Made by a program: the position numbers and the translations under genes. Shown piece after piece: positions 22,229-33,556 of a stretch of 64,000 nt of DNA. The DNA comes from Curvularia sp. ZM96 (lineage: Eukaryota > Ascomycota > Dothideomycetes > Pleosporales > Pleosporaceae): NCBI GenBank assembly GCA_022457065.1, contig JAJGBQ010000006.1, positions 1,488,001-1,552,000 on the forward strand, read 5' to 3'. A model generated the notes under the pieces. The model saw nothing but the letters and a program-made list of their open reading frames with translations. It made no database searches and was not told the DNA's origin. Positions within the stretch are counted from its first letter, which is position 1; each line of letters begins with the position of its first letter.

Positions 22229-23693
22229 TCATTCAGGTATACGGAACTTGCCAAGGCTGAATATCGAGCCCTTAGCAAAGCTATTACGAAAGCTGGAGCG
22301 TAGCTCAAGTTGGGGCGGACCTTCACTTTGCTGATGGACCGATACGGTTTGCATGATCTGGCCCTCTTCTGGTGGAGATAGTGCCTCCTGGACGTCAAGA
22401 GTGAGTCGTGGTGATCCAATGGTATCCTCGATATCAGCTGCACCACGCCCTGCAGCAATATGCGATTTCATGGTTCCCAGCTCCGTAGGCACAAGATCTG
22501 AGGGGCTCAAACTACGTCGATAGCCGCGACGAACTTTGTGACTTTTCCTATTTTTCTCGCTGACGTAGTTGCCGGATGTGTAATCTTCGTAAGGTGCTTT
22601 TGAGAGGCCGAGACGTTGCATTATATGAGATACAAGCGGCCGGAAGGTTGCAATACTGCCAGCTGCAATTCCTATGCCAGGCTCGACTGTGCTCCATATG
22701 GCGACATCAGTTGTGGCATCTATACTGACTAGTTAGCAAGGAGCAGGTATGAATGTGTGATATGATAGGACCCAAATACGTACAGAGAAAGTCGGGGCCA
22801 TTAACGAGTTTATGTATGTAGCCCATTCGAATAACGGTACCGGTACTTCCACTGATGGTTCGTTAGTACACCAATGTAAGTTCAGGGTTGAGTAACCTAC
22901 ATCGCGGCAAATGCGAGAATGCATGAAACCAGAACCTTGGTTTTTTTCTTCATCATTTCGAGTCCCCATACCATGAAGAAAGGGAGAATCCCCAATATCC
23001 AGTCTGCCATAGCGTTGACAGCGGCGAGAGCATAGCTAATGCCTAGAGTTGGACCTTTTGCAATGCATTTGTTTGATGCTGGATGTTCCTTCCAAAACAC
23101 AGAAACTGCACCTAGTCAGCAAATCCTCTACGAGAACCACAGGCGACATGCCTACCTGGAGAACACTGGAGCATAACCAAGAAGAAGTAGATGACGCAAC
23201 ACAGGACGGTGCCTCCCATCAGTATCCTTATACACCAGATGTGACTTCGTTTCACTGCGATCCGAAGATAGAAATATCCGATGGCGAACTTGAGGAGGCA
23301 GTTGGTTACCACGTAAAAGATCTCACACAAGTACCAGAACTGTTCTGAGTTAGTGATAGGAATTTGTAACGAAGGTAATGTACCAACTAGCAGAGCAGTT
23401 TCTGCATCTTGGTCGCTTAGATGCCATCGATGTCGACCAGTTCCGTGTACTGCCGCAGTGATCTGGAATGATAGGTATATTGTGAACACTAACTATAGGA
23501 TTCGGTTAACATCACCACATAAGAAGGCAAGTGGTCTGCGTACTTGAGCTCCGACCATGTACCAGTCATCGATTCCCCAGGTTTTCATGAGGCTTGCGCG
23601 CACATAGGCCCGAAGGCCAACAGTGAGCCATGTGAGCACGAAGAACAGACTTGCGACCGCGAGCACCTCTCGACTGCGATCGTCGTGGCTCAT
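22229..23693 (-). CDS. Rhodopsin-domain integral membrane protein (fungal 7-TM type)
   Basis: Fungal membrane protein of the family often called integral membrane or PTH11-like; signalling role and ligand unknown. Six exons on the minus strand join in phase: 23693-23544, 23492-23388, 23339-23156, 23111-22901, 22851-22784, 22719-22229, giving 402 aa. Visible blocks are VLTWLTVGLRAYVR (TM1), TWGIDDWYMVGAQ, FWYLCEIFYVVTNCLLKFAIGYFYLR, the CSP motif and KCI of the extracellular loop, ADWILGILPFFMVWGLEM, and TTDVAIWSTVEPGIGI before the last helix; the soluble tail is about 130 aa. Introns 2 and 5 both have two AG acceptors five bases apart, and only the distal one keeps the frame. Introns are 44-64 bp. 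Confidence 0.85.
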
Positions 23694-25123
23694 TGTGGGG
23701 GAGCTATTCGTTCGATTGTCGTCAGATGTGCGGCTTTGTCGATCACGCGTAGTCTCATAGTTTCTTAGCAGACAACCATGTTACGAGGGTGTGTTGTGGG
23801 CGGAACTGTGGGGATGAAGGCCGTGGGAGGGAAATGCATACTAGTATTATCAGACAACTGCTCAAACCTCGGGACCGCTGACACATGATCCGACCAAATG
23901 GTACTGGGACGAAACTAGGACGGGACAGATGTGAGGGGCCTCGGAGATCTCGTTCATCCATGACTCGTCGAAGACGTCCAATGGGGGCTTTTGAGTACTG
24001 AATCAGAGCAACTCTTGACCAGCTGTGGGGACGCTAACCCCCGACTCTCACGCGGCGACATTTCCAAAAACAGGTTTGAATTGTAAGTGCTAGATGTTGA
24101 TACGTTCTGCCAGTGTACCAATGGCACCGTTGATTGTTTCAGAAAGGGAACCTTGTGCAGCCCTGCCCTATTATGCAATCGATCGGAATCTCGACCGTTG
24201 TTTGTGGAGTAGACTAGAGCGCGCCACCACGATGGCATAATAATTACGGCTGAGACGACTCCCGATCTCGGAAATGTACGATGTTCTCTCCTAAAGGGAT
24301 AGCGTGTTCAGAAACAGACTGGTGGTGTCGTAGGCAAAGCGAGGCGGCCTCGGCAGATCGCATGGCGTCCGGCCAATCTGCACAGGGATTGTAGACGGCT
24401 ACTACTTAGGAGCCATGTGGGCAAGTCTGCGCACTGCACTACGGTTCGCGCTCCACTCAGCTCGACCCTGAACACCACCGCATGCTATCGCGACCACCAA
24501 ACGACAACTGCGTCGGATGTTCCACAATCGATGATTGGCGTCTTGGAAGACTTAGCGTGTCCCAGTCACCAATACCGATGTGGTCTACGGATAATTGCGG
24601 TACATACTAGTCAACGACCGACTCAAAACTTAGTTTTGTCCAGCCACTATGTTAATCTCCGCGGTCAACTACTGGCAGTTCTAGAACATAACAATTAACT
24701 TGCTGCCTGAGACCTATGCCGAACATGTGCTCAGTTTGGCTCATAGCTCCGATCAAGCAAACGCAGCTAACATCACGGGTACTGATGAGAATCACCGACA
24801 CTTCTTTGCTTCCTAAACCTGCAACTTTGCTAATCTACGACTCTTTTGTTTGCGCTAATCAGCTCCCAGTTTCTTAGGACGCAAACACAACAAGCAAGAT
24901 GAAAGCAGGCAATGTTGGAATGGTGATGCTCGATAATGGCTTGCGGGATACCTGCATATTGAAGATGAGTTGTTTGCTGGCATGCCAAATGCTCCGTTTG
25001 CCATCTCAAACTCAGTCACACAGCAATGGATAAATCGACCATTTCGATCATCTACTCTTTCATTTTCTATTCAAGCTTCGTTTCGCAACCCTTACTACCA
25101 ATATATCGTATACCGTATCTACC
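23694..25123. promoter_or_regulatory. Divergent intergenic region, 1.4 kb
   Basis: Holds the promoters of the rhodopsin-domain gene (minus) and the CCCH gene (plus). Only short open frames. A 44-codon open frame starting at 24900 lies upstream of the CCCH gene and could be a leader ORF, but nothing supports its translation. Confidence 0.45.
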
Positions 25124-26662
25124 ATGGCCACCCCTCAGACCGAATGTTCGCTGCCCGAAAGCATCCGTTGCTATCTACTTCGCGGCAATGTCATGGTACC
25201 TCTTGTACCAGCCGATCAGCTGCCATTTCAGCTCAAGGGAATCCCGCGTCAATTGAGCCATCGTCAAATGTCAGATGAAGGCTGGAAGTTGTTCAAGGAG
25301 ACAAAAGAAGTTCCCCTTTTGCTCTCGATTCAAGCACCTCCCACCAACGATTCGCCCTCGCACCACAGTTCAGGGAGGCCCCAATACCTCGCACCCGACT
25401 ACCATGTCCGTACTGAATCGCAAACCGCACAAATGACGATCAATCGTGCAGGCCAGCCATTGTTGGCAACCATGGACGCCGCGCCTGAGAGTCCTGATGC
25501 GCCATTCACTGGAGCTGCAGAACGCCTATCGCCGCTGACTGACGCTGTGGCCTCCATCTACCCCAACGATGCACTACGCCTTGGCTACACCTCCAGCACC
25601 ATTTCCGGCCTACCCAAGAAAGTATATTGCACGCACTGGATCGCGACCGGTGAGTGTAGATGGACGCTCACAGGCTGCAAATACAAGCACGAAATGCCCG
25701 GGACCGAAAAGCTTCGAGAACTAGGTTTCACTCGAGGCACACCGAAGTGGTGGAAGGACAAGAATGCCGTTTCTCCCCCAAAGTCAATGACCTGGATGCA
25801 GCGCCGGCTGGCCAGGACCGATGATGAGGAACCGCAAAGCGCAGATATGCCTTCGCTACGAGCCTTTCCCGATCCCTCTACGCTTCGAAAACGCAGACTA
25901 GAAGATCGCAGTGACGATGCAGGCAACGAAACCCAGAAAAGAACTGTGGTTCCCAAGGAAGACCAGGCCATGGCGCCAAAACCAAGTCTTCCGGTTTCAC
26001 CGTCTATACGAACACCACCCGTCCGCTGCTCATCCCAGACACCCAATCTCATCGATCTAGAAGACATAGCCATACCACCTGGCAGCTCTCCAGGTTCCCT
26101 CATCTCCAATTCTGAAGCAAGCGAGCCATCCCCCCCTCTCGCACCCCGTCCACGTTTCGATACCCCACACCCTGATTTTCTATCATCCTCTCCAGCTCCT
26201 TCATCTTCCCCACCATTGCCTGCTCCTAAAACCAAGCCAACGAAAAAGGTTCGCCCACGCAGACATCGCGCACCCCAAAGTCCTTCTCCTTCGCCTCCTT
26301 CCTCATCCACTGACTCCTCCTCCTCATCATCAGAAGAAGAATCCTCCGACACGGACGCCCCCCGCACCCGCACCCGCACCCGCACCCGCACCCGCACCCG
26401 CACTCAGCCCCGCAAAATTCACTACCCGCGCAGAACACATTACCGCAGCAAGGCCATCAGCTCGAGTACGACCACCAGTGCTGCTCCGCGACTTGTTAAA
26501 AGCGCTAAGAATGCGGAGCAGGCGCAGCTGGGACTTGCGAGTTCGAAGTATGCGGTCCCGACGACTGCTACTTCTAAGACTCGTGAGGATAAGGACGCGC
26601 AGGCGGAGCAGAGTGTGAGGAAGGCGCATCGCAAGGAGCGGAAGGGAGAGAGGTCGGGCTAG
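25124..26662 (+). CDS. Single CCCH zinc-finger protein with RT-dipeptide repeat
   Basis: Putative RNA-binding protein, function unknown. Uninterrupted frame of 512 aa; ATG in good context (ACCATGG). One CCCH finger lies at about residues 169-189 (C-x8-C-x6-C-x3-H: Cys169, Cys178, Cys185, His189), followed by GTEKLRELGFTRGTPKWWKDK, a block often found with this finger in fungal proteins. The rest is disordered: Pro/Ser-rich segments, an SSSSSEEESSDTD acidic run and an Arg-Thr repeat encoded by a perfect CCCGCA hexanucleotide array. The C-terminus is basic. The long antisense open frame opposite is a shadow of biased composition. Confidence 0.8.
   Translation: MATPQTECSLPESIRCYLLRGNVMVPLVPADQLPFQLKGIPRQLSHRQMSDEGWKLFKETKEVPLLLSIQAPPTNDSPSHHSSGRPQYLAPDYHVRTESQTAQMTINRAGQPLLATMDAAPESPDAPFTGAAERLSPLTDAVASIYPNDALRLGYTSSTISGLPKKVYCTHWIATGECRWTLTGCKYKHEMPGTEKLRELGFTRGTPKWWKDKNAVSPPKSMTWMQRRLARTDDEEPQSADMPSLRAFPDPSTLRKRRLEDRSDDAGNETQKRTVVPKEDQAMAPKPSLPVSPSIRTPPVRCSSQTPNLIDLEDIAIPPGSSPGSLISNSEASEPSPPLAPRPRFDTPHPDFLSSSPAPSSSPPLPAPKTKPTKKVRPRRHRAPQSPSPSPPSSSTDSSSSSSEEESSDTDAPRTRTRTRTRTRTRTQPRKIHYPRRTHYRSKAISSSTTTSAAPRLVKSAKNAEQAQLGLASSKYAVPTTATSKTREDKDAQAEQSVRKAHRKERKGERSG
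26361..26402 (+). repeat. Perfect (CCCGCA)7 hexanucleotide array in coding sequence
   Basis: Seven uninterrupted CCCGCA units encode the RTRTRT run of the CCCH-finger protein. Being a multiple of three, copy changes stay in frame, so length polymorphism among strains is likely. Confidence 0.9.
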
Positions 26663-27473
26663 CAGTGGAGATATGAGGCAAGATTGAGATGGAGTTTCTT
26701 TGACGTTTGGTTGGAATCAGGTAAGGCACATGTGCGAATTTTGGAAAAGGCAAGTGAAGAAAGGAGATGCGGTGGATCATTGCATAAATGGGTGTGGACA
26801 TAAAAAAACGGTAGAGTTATTTCTTTCTTTTTCGGCCCTTGCTTTGCGTATAGACTGGGGGAATTGAGTTGGATGAGATGTTATATATATATTACAAGTA
26901 GATTGAAAGGAGTTTTTGATGTTCATCTCAATAAGACACGATACATGTTTTGTGATTTCTGCTTTTCTGTCTACTCAATTGTGCGCTAGAGATAATACTG
27001 ACGATTGATGGGGAGGTCACCGCAATGACCACGTGACCCAATGCACAACGAGTAAGATTCCGCCGCCCTGTCATTTTCAAATCCCAGAACAACACTCGAT
27101 TCGATTGCAATGATCAGAAAAAAAAAAGCGCTTTCTTCATGCTCAGAGACATACGTATATGCATTCATACATATGTACGCCAATGATGATGCCGCTACGT
27201 GATATGTACTAAGAATGGTAATTAAAGAAAGAAAAAAGGGCGCCCATCGAGAAAAGTAACAGACCATAAGGACACCTCGTACGCTCATTCGTGACCTAAA
27301 AAAAGGCGCCGGGAGAAATTCCGAGGGGTTATTCGTAGCGCGATATCGCGGCTCAGACGACCAGAAAAGAGAAAGAATATAAAAGAGCTGTAGTAGAGCA
27401 ATAGAAAGTGGGCTTTTTGAAAGAAAAGAAGAATAAACCAGGTAAGACGCAACAAGTTCTAGGGCCTTTCATC
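26663..27473. other. Intergenic region between convergent genes
   Basis: A+T-rich, with poly-A/T runs and a short TATATATATAT stretch near 26880. No gene supported. 3' flanks of the CCCH and coiled-coil genes. Confidence 0.5.
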
Positions 27474-28820
27474 TCAAGCACCCCATTTCTGAACGGCTTC
27501 GCTCAACTCCTTGGTCAGACCTCTCCTTACAGCCAATAGCTCTTCTTTTGCGTTCTCGGCTTCCTTTTCGCTTCTTTCGATTCTTCCTCTTAATCCTTCC
27601 ACCTCGCCTTTTAGCTCTTTTCTAAATTCTTTACTTGTGTTTTCTACTGTCAAGAGTCGATCCAGGTCTAGGCGTAGTTTCTCGCCGGAGCCCTCGACGC
27701 CCTCCATACGCTCTTTCATTGCGCTCATGTCGCGCTTCATGTTTTCTACCTCCCGTTTCAGCGCATCGTGTTCAATTTGTAACGAACGATATGCGTGGGA
27801 TTCCCGGGCCATGCGTTGTTGAAGGTCATGCTTTTCTGATTCAAGTCCATTCAGTGAGGCTTTGAGGCCGGCGTTTTCGTCTTTGAGGTGATTGATTCGA
27901 TCTGTCAAAGCGCGGTTTACGCGCTCTGGGGCGGGGCTGCGTGGGCTGAGGATAGATCCAGAGTTGCCTATCCTTGCTGTTTCCTGGAGCTTGGGGGGTA
28001 CAACGATTTGCTCGCTGAGGGTGCGACGGGGATGCTTTTTTGGTCGGGCGGCGGATGGATAGCTGGAATAGTCTTCGTCGCGTTCTCGCTTTATTTTGAC
28101 GTTTAGACTATCTGTTGCGGCGCGTTTGATGGGTGGATGGTGGAGATCGTCGGGTGTGGAACGGACTGTTGATACAGTAGAGGAACGTTTTGGCCGGACC
28201 GTAATAGGGTCTTTTTCGAATGGTGTTGAAGGCTCTGATTTTCTTGATGGTGGTAGTAGTGGACGCTCGCCTTCATTCTGGACCCACAAACAGGCATCAC
28301 GGAAATTCCTGGTGAACATGGTGGGATCTGAGCGTGTGCGCGACAATTCTTTCACGTGGCCTGCAGCCAAAAAGTAGTACAAAATGAGGGCAGAGACGCG
28401 GTGGATGGCCTTTGAGCCTCCGGTGTCGTCACCGACATCACAAAAAGGAGCATGGAACGCAACAGTGCTGGTACTGTTCACAGACTGCAGCTCAAGACTG
28501 CCATTTTCCAGTTCGGTAATGCGATAGAAGCTAACCTCAGCTTCGTCCTCGTGGACATGGGCGGTAACACGGTCTATGGGTTCGTCATCGTCGCCGGCGG
28601 GCCCTGGGGCATAGCCGCCGATAACGAGAAGCTGCTTGTGAGTAGAGCGCCCGAGGGAGCGCCAGATGGCTCTGCTGATAGTAAAGCTCTCGTCGAACTC
28701 GATCCATTGCAGGCGGGCGGCACGTGGCAAGGCGCGAAAGGAGGCGGCGAATTGATGGCGGGCCCAAGCCTGGACGTTGTCGTTGGTCAGAGGGGATCTT
28801 GTCTCGTTGAAGTCTGCCAT
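27474..28820 (-). CDS. Hypothetical protein with globular N-terminus and C-terminal coiled coil
   Basis: Not assigned to a known family. Single exon of 448 aa starting MADFNETRSPLTND. Residues about 15-195 look folded (WARHQFAASFRALPRAARLQWIEFDESFTISRAIW, VSALILYYFLAAGHV, NFRDACLWVQNEGERP). A disordered basic linker (KRSSTVSTVRST, RPKKHPRRTLSEQ) follows. From about residue 300 to the end there is a long coiled coil (TDRINHLKDENAGLKASLNG, EIEHDALKREVENMKRDM-like heptads). The layout of a head followed by a long coil is seen in dimeric scaffold or DNA-repair proteins, but I see no specific match. Confidence 0.75.
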   Translation of the reverse strand: MADFNETRSPLTNDNVQAWARHQFAASFRALPRAARLQWIEFDESFTISRAIWRSLGRSTHKQLLVIGGYAPGPAGDDDEPIDRVTAHVHEDEAEVSFYRITELENGSLELQSVNSTSTVAFHAPFCDVGDDTGGSKAIHRVSALILYYFLAAGHVKELSRTRSDPTMFTRNFRDACLWVQNEGERPLLPPSRKSEPSTPFEKDPITVRPKRSSTVSTVRSTPDDLHHPPIKRAATDSLNVKIKRERDEDYSSYPSAARPKKHPRRTLSEQIVVPPKLQETARIGNSGSILSPRSPAPERVNRALTDRINHLKDENAGLKASLNGLESEKHDLQQRMARESHAYRSLQIEHDALKREVENMKRDMSAMKERMEGVEGSGEKLRLDLDRLLTVENTSKEFRKELKGEVEGLRGRIERSEKEAENAKEELLAVRRGLTKELSEAVQKWGA

Positions 28821-30348
28821 TGCGGTGGTTGATTGGCGTCGTGTGACCGTGTGCTGAGCTGAGAGTCAAACAGCCGTGGTGTTATTGGTAGAAGTGGAAT
28901 GTGCACAGTGGTGCTCGGAGATTGCGGAGGGGTGACAAGGGGTCGTCTGCAAGATTGTACAACGCGCACTGGTCGCCGCCATCGAGGCCTAGCTGGTGGT
29001 TGGGTTACGGCGACATGTGTGCGAGGGCCTGGAGGGTGCAAGTGGGAGCGTGTGCGAGTGTTGTAGTAGTAAAAGAGATGTTGACGCAGCAGCGAGAAGT
29101 CAGGCGGGAATCCTTCCGCAGCCCGTTATTTGCGGGGCTGGTGTGGCTGGACGACTGAGAAGGGAAGGTGCGGCAGCCGAGCGCTGCACCACCTCGCGCC
29201 AGCCAACCCATCTTGGCCATCGTACTCTACTCCTCCATCGTTGTGCCCGCCGTCTACAGTAGCTCCATGGCTAAAAATGGACCCGGAAGAGGTCCATCGG
29301 CTACCAAAGGCTCCCTGTCCATGTTCGAGGGCCGATTCAGAGTTTCGTCTACGGGGAACACCCGACGTCATGCCAGAACCCAGTCGCTCGTATTTTTCAC
29401 CACCAGACTGCGCTAGAATCCACCCGCCCAGCGTCTATTGGCTGTCTGGTGACACTATGAGCAGCATCACGCAGAAATGCTTTGCGGTGGCCTTTTGATA
29501 TTAGGGCAAACATCTAGCGGCGTCAATGAGGGATACATTGTCAGATACTGCTGCACTGGACAAGTAAATATAGTTTCGCGAAATGAAGGGACCCTAAATT
29601 GCTGTAATTATGGAGCCGCCAGGCCAACCAGAGAAACTCTTACCCTGGTTCATTCTGCGACGAGGGTGTATGTAGAATGATGCAGTGTGGATCCGAATGA
29701 CTGGCCGTTGAGGAGGGTGGGATTTGAGTGGAAGGTTTGCCGTCAGACATTAGACAACAGTGTAAGCTGGGGTGTTTACTGTTCTCGGCAGGGCGAAGTA
29801 CTGCTGAGAAACAAAAAAAGGTAGCGATTATGTAAGTCTCCAAGTTGTGTCGGGGCCATTAACCAGACATGTTAGTGCTTATCATGTACCTGCATGAATA
29901 CAAAATGTTTCACTGTGGTCATATTTCCAGTATTCTTAGAGGCTTAGCGGCGGTGGTGCGGTATTCTGGCCTAGTGAAAATGCTCTATCACGTCAGCTAT
30001 AGACATGTTGCGCTTCAAAAGCTTCAAGCAAATGCGTATGCATACACATATACATTTATTTCGTCTTACATTGTAGGGGCCACTGCATCTTGGACAACTC
30101 AGTACGTAAGAGTAACGAAGATGGTATAGCGATGACAGAAGAGGCGGCAGCAGTTCTTGGAGTAACTAGACCAAAGAAAGAGATTTAAGTTGTAATGGTT
30201 CATTACGTCCGGTCTGACATGGATATAACCATGCGTTTGGTCGTGGCTGTGCGGTCCTTTTCTGCGCGTCGCTTCACGTGAAGCCTCATTGGACACTTCG
30301 TCTGACGCGTCGACGTCATGGCGTTTTTTCCTACAACAGACGCGCTAC
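28821..30348. promoter_or_regulatory. Divergent intergenic region, 1.5 kb
   Basis: G+C-rich near the coiled-coil gene and A+T-rich toward the phosphatase. Several open frames of 60-120 codons overlap on both strands (28.9-29.5 kb) without consistent splice signals or recognisable domains. Confidence 0.45.
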
Positions 30349-31169
30349 ATGAGACTGTCCTTCCCTAGCGTTTTTCTTCCAGCACCTATCTACACCGCTC
30401 TCTTATTCTTGGCTTTAGCAGTTCTCATAGTCCTCCCTATTGGCACCCTGGAAAGACCCTCACTGCGCTCGCTAACGCCAATCATGCCCCGCCGCGGTCC
30501 CTCGAGCGATACCCCCACCACCACCACAACTGCGCCCCCAGAAAAGGTCCAGTGGCCTACAACTTTCACAGATGGTCTGCCGCTTCCCAAGATAGTCGTC
30601 TTCGACCTCGACTACACCTTGTGGCCCTTCTGGGTTGACACTCATGTCACTGCCCCACTCAAGCCCACCGAAGGCGGTTTGAAGGTCAAGGACCGATACG
30701 GCGAGGGCTTTGGTTTCTACAGCGATGTTGGAGGCATATTAGAAGCAGTATGCCAGGTCTCTCCTGTCACGCGGCTCTGCAACGGCTAACCATATTACAC
30801 CAGCTCAAAGCCAAAGGCATCCTTATCGGTGCCGCCTCTCGCACCTGCGCCCCCGATCTTGGCCGTGAGATGCTCAAGCTCCTCAAAATCACTAGCGCAT
30901 CCGGCTCATCATCCCGTGCAATTGACTACTTCGACCACCTGCAAATATACCCTGGCAACAAGACAACCCATTTTGAGCGGATACACAGGGACAGTGGCAT
31001 TGAATATGAGGACATGCTCTTCTTCGACGACGAGACCCGCAATAAGAACGTCGAAGTGCTAGGCGTAACAATGCAGCTTGTCAGGGACGGCGTCACCATC
31101 AACGAGTTCGACAATGGTGTTAGGAGCTGGAGAAAGAGGAATGGAAAGGCGAAAGCATTGGGAGAATAA
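30349..31169 (+). CDS. Magnesium-dependent phosphatase-1 (HAD family)
   Basis: HAD-superfamily phosphatase of the MDP-1 type; the animal enzyme acts on protein phosphotyrosine or fructosamine-6-phosphate. Exons 30349-30747 and 30804-31169 join in phase 0 over a 56-bp intron. The nucleophile motif is FDLDYTLW, followed by PFWVDTHV; motif II lies in GILIGAASRT; motif III/IV is MLFFDDETRNKNVEVLGV. Two starts are possible. The ATG at 30349 gives 254 aa with a hydrophobic segment (YTALLFLALAVLIVLPIG) that would anchor the protein. The ATG at 30484 (MPRRGPSS) gives 209 aa, the usual soluble length, and may be the real one. The stop is only 31 bp from that of the convergent gamma-glutamyltransferase gene. 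Confidence 0.85.
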
Positions 31170-31200
31170 GTTGAATTACCATCAATTTAATATGCTTCGC

Positions 31201-33204
31201 TCACAGTGGCATCGCAGCGCCATCACCCCGCATATCGCTTCCTCCGCTCCAAACCTGCACACCGTCGTCCTCATGTCGCCTGATAATCTGGCCTCGTCCG
31301 AACATGCCCCGTTTGTAACCATGCAATTGCTCCACATTATGACCCAGTGCCTTCAGCTCTTTCACCACCTTGGCATCGATGCCTTCTTCCAGGTAGATAG
31401 TCGCATCCGTCATGGTTCCGTCTGCGCTGGGCATACCGGCTCCAATACAGAAGCGAGGCGAGTCAAGCGCAGCCTGCGGATTGAGCTTGAATACCTCCTG
31501 GTTGAGCAAGACTTGCACATGGCCCTGGGGCTGCATGAAGCCGCCCATGACACCGTACACAGAGTGTAGACTACCGTCTTTGACGTTTGTGGTAAGACCG
31601 GGAATAATGGTGTGGTATGGTCGCTTCCTCGGTGCCAGAACATTCGGGTGGTCTTTGTCAAGACTGAAGTTTGCTCCGCGGTTTTGCAGCGTAAAACCAC
31701 ATCCCTTGGGAATGATGCCTGTGCCGAAGCCGCCGTAATTGCTGTTGATGAACGAAATGGCGTTGCCTTCTTGGTCCGAACAGCAGAAGTACACTGTATC
31801 GCTTTGAAGATGGGCTGGCGAGCCATGGACCGGCGCTGAAATAGCCTTCTTTGGATCAAACAACTTGGCGCGTTCTGCAAGGTACTTTTCCGAGATGAGG
31901 TCCGCAGAAGGTACCTTGACCACGTTTGGATCCGTAACGAACCAGTGCGCATCGGCAAACGCAATTCTCAGGGCTTCAATAAGAGCATGCAGATGGCTGG
32001 TGGTGTTGTGGTCCTTCAAACTCCACTTCGGGATTTTGCCTTGCTTCTCCAGCTCTTGAATGATACCCAGTGCCATCAAGGCTACGATGCCTTGGCCATT
32101 TGGTGGATGCTCCCACAGCTCAATGCCTCCATCGGTGCTCTCGCCTACGCCTTGGCCAGTATATTTCAGAGAAATAGGGTCCACCGGCTCAGAGCCGGTT
32201 TCAGCATGATGCTTCAAGTCGTCAAGAGTAAGGTAACCACCCAGATCTTGCACAACTTTCACTAGCTGCTCCGCTACCTCTCCCTCATAGAAACCCTTCT
32301 TTCCCTGTTTGGCCAGGAGCTTGAATGTATTGGCCATGGTTGGGTTTTTCATAATCTCGCCTGCTCTTGGCGCTCTGCAGCCATCTTGGGCAGAAGGGTC
32401 CTTCTTCAGCATCTCGTGGCCATTGGGCGAAGCACGTCGAAGATCAGCTTCGCTAGCCGCCCACTTGCTCGGTCTCAGCAAAATATTTTCTCGAAAAAGG
32501 ACGGGATTAAACTCACAAAGGTCGCAGATAACTCGGAGACTGGGAAGCCCTTGTCTGCAAGCTCAATGGCCGGCCCCAGGATATCGTCCATGCTAACCTT
32601 TCCGCTACCAAAGCGCTCAACGCAGTCGACCCATCCTGCTGCTGCGCCAGGCACTGTTGCCGCATGCACATGGTCCATTGGAATCTTGCCACTCTGGCCA
32701 TCTACAAGATTGAGGTCTTTTCTAACCTTTTCGAGCGTGACGTTCTCGCCCGAGCGACCAGAGCCATTCAAGGCCGAAACCTTCTTTGTCTTTGCATCGT
32801 AGTACAGGCAAAACATGTCACCACCAATGCCGGTGGAGCCTGGCTCAGTGACATTGATAGCTGCTGCCACAGCTACAGCTGCATCCTAGCATCCCGTGAG
32901 CTATTGAACATGACGAGGGGAATAGATTACGTCATACTGCCGCATTTCCACCTTTCCTCAGGATCTCAATTCCAGCTGCCGAGGCAAGTGGCTGCGTGCT
33001 GGAGACGATGCCCTTGGTACTGTGTAGCACGGAGCGTCGACTGGGAAAGTGGACGAACTGGGGCTCCGGATGGGAATACACGTTTGGATTGCCCAGAGCC
33101 TTCACAGCTTCAACAGCTTCCGCAGTTCGCTGCTTCTTTGGCTGAGGCTCAAGCTCAGGCTCATGGTGGACCTTAGTCCTCTTGCTTCGTCGAGGCGTAG
33201 GCAT
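31201..33204 (-). CDS. Gamma-glutamyltransferase-like Ntn hydrolase, YwrD-like branch
   Basis: Ntn-hydrolase of the gamma-glutamyltranspeptidase superfamily, which cleaves or transfers the glutamyl group of glutathione. Three exons on the minus strand: 33204-32938, 32885-32517, 32463-31201, giving 632 aa. Splicing restores GGNAADAAVAVA (intron 1) and [12 protein letters not shown] (intron 2, acceptor CAAG). The predicted autocleavage site is SDTVYF with Thr about residue 435, where classical enzymes have TTHx[19 protein letters not shown] and [11 protein letters not shown] follow. This pattern is closer to the YwrD-like subgroup than to secreted GGT. There is no signal peptide; the N-terminus is strongly basic ([14 protein letters not shown]). 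Activity on glutathione is therefore uncertain. Confidence 0.85.
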
Positions 33205-33556
33205 TGTGCTGTAGGTTGTTTGGAGCTTGAGGAGCTTGAGGAACTTATCACGAGTCTGGGGAAGCTTCTAATGTATACGGTACATAGCTTATGTACAACG
33301 GTTATCCCCGGAGCTGATTGATGCCGCTCGCAGTGCCGATCTCGCACGATAACTACCTCGGAACGTACTGCAGCGACCCCCGATATGAGCCATGACGCTT
33401 AAGGTAAAACGCAGCCTGGATGCATCGGGAAGGTGGTTAAGCGGTGAGACCCTTGCGAGCGTGAGGGACGACGTCACGTGCGAGCGTTCCGATCGGAATG
33501 CGCGTTGCGAAACTGAGAATTCCGTCACAGTTGAAACTCTTCACTTGTTCGCGACT
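33205..33556. promoter_or_regulatory. Bidirectional promoter region, GGT-like / mitochondrial RF1
   Basis: 352 bp between divergent start codons. Contains GTCACGTGCGAG (about 33472), an E-box-like CACGTG site. No gene. Confidence 0.45.

Noticed and set aside
25585..26403. Antisense open frame opposite the CCCH-finger gene with an Arg-Val repeat
   Set aside because: The repeat is just the reverse reading of the CCCGCA array; no independent support.
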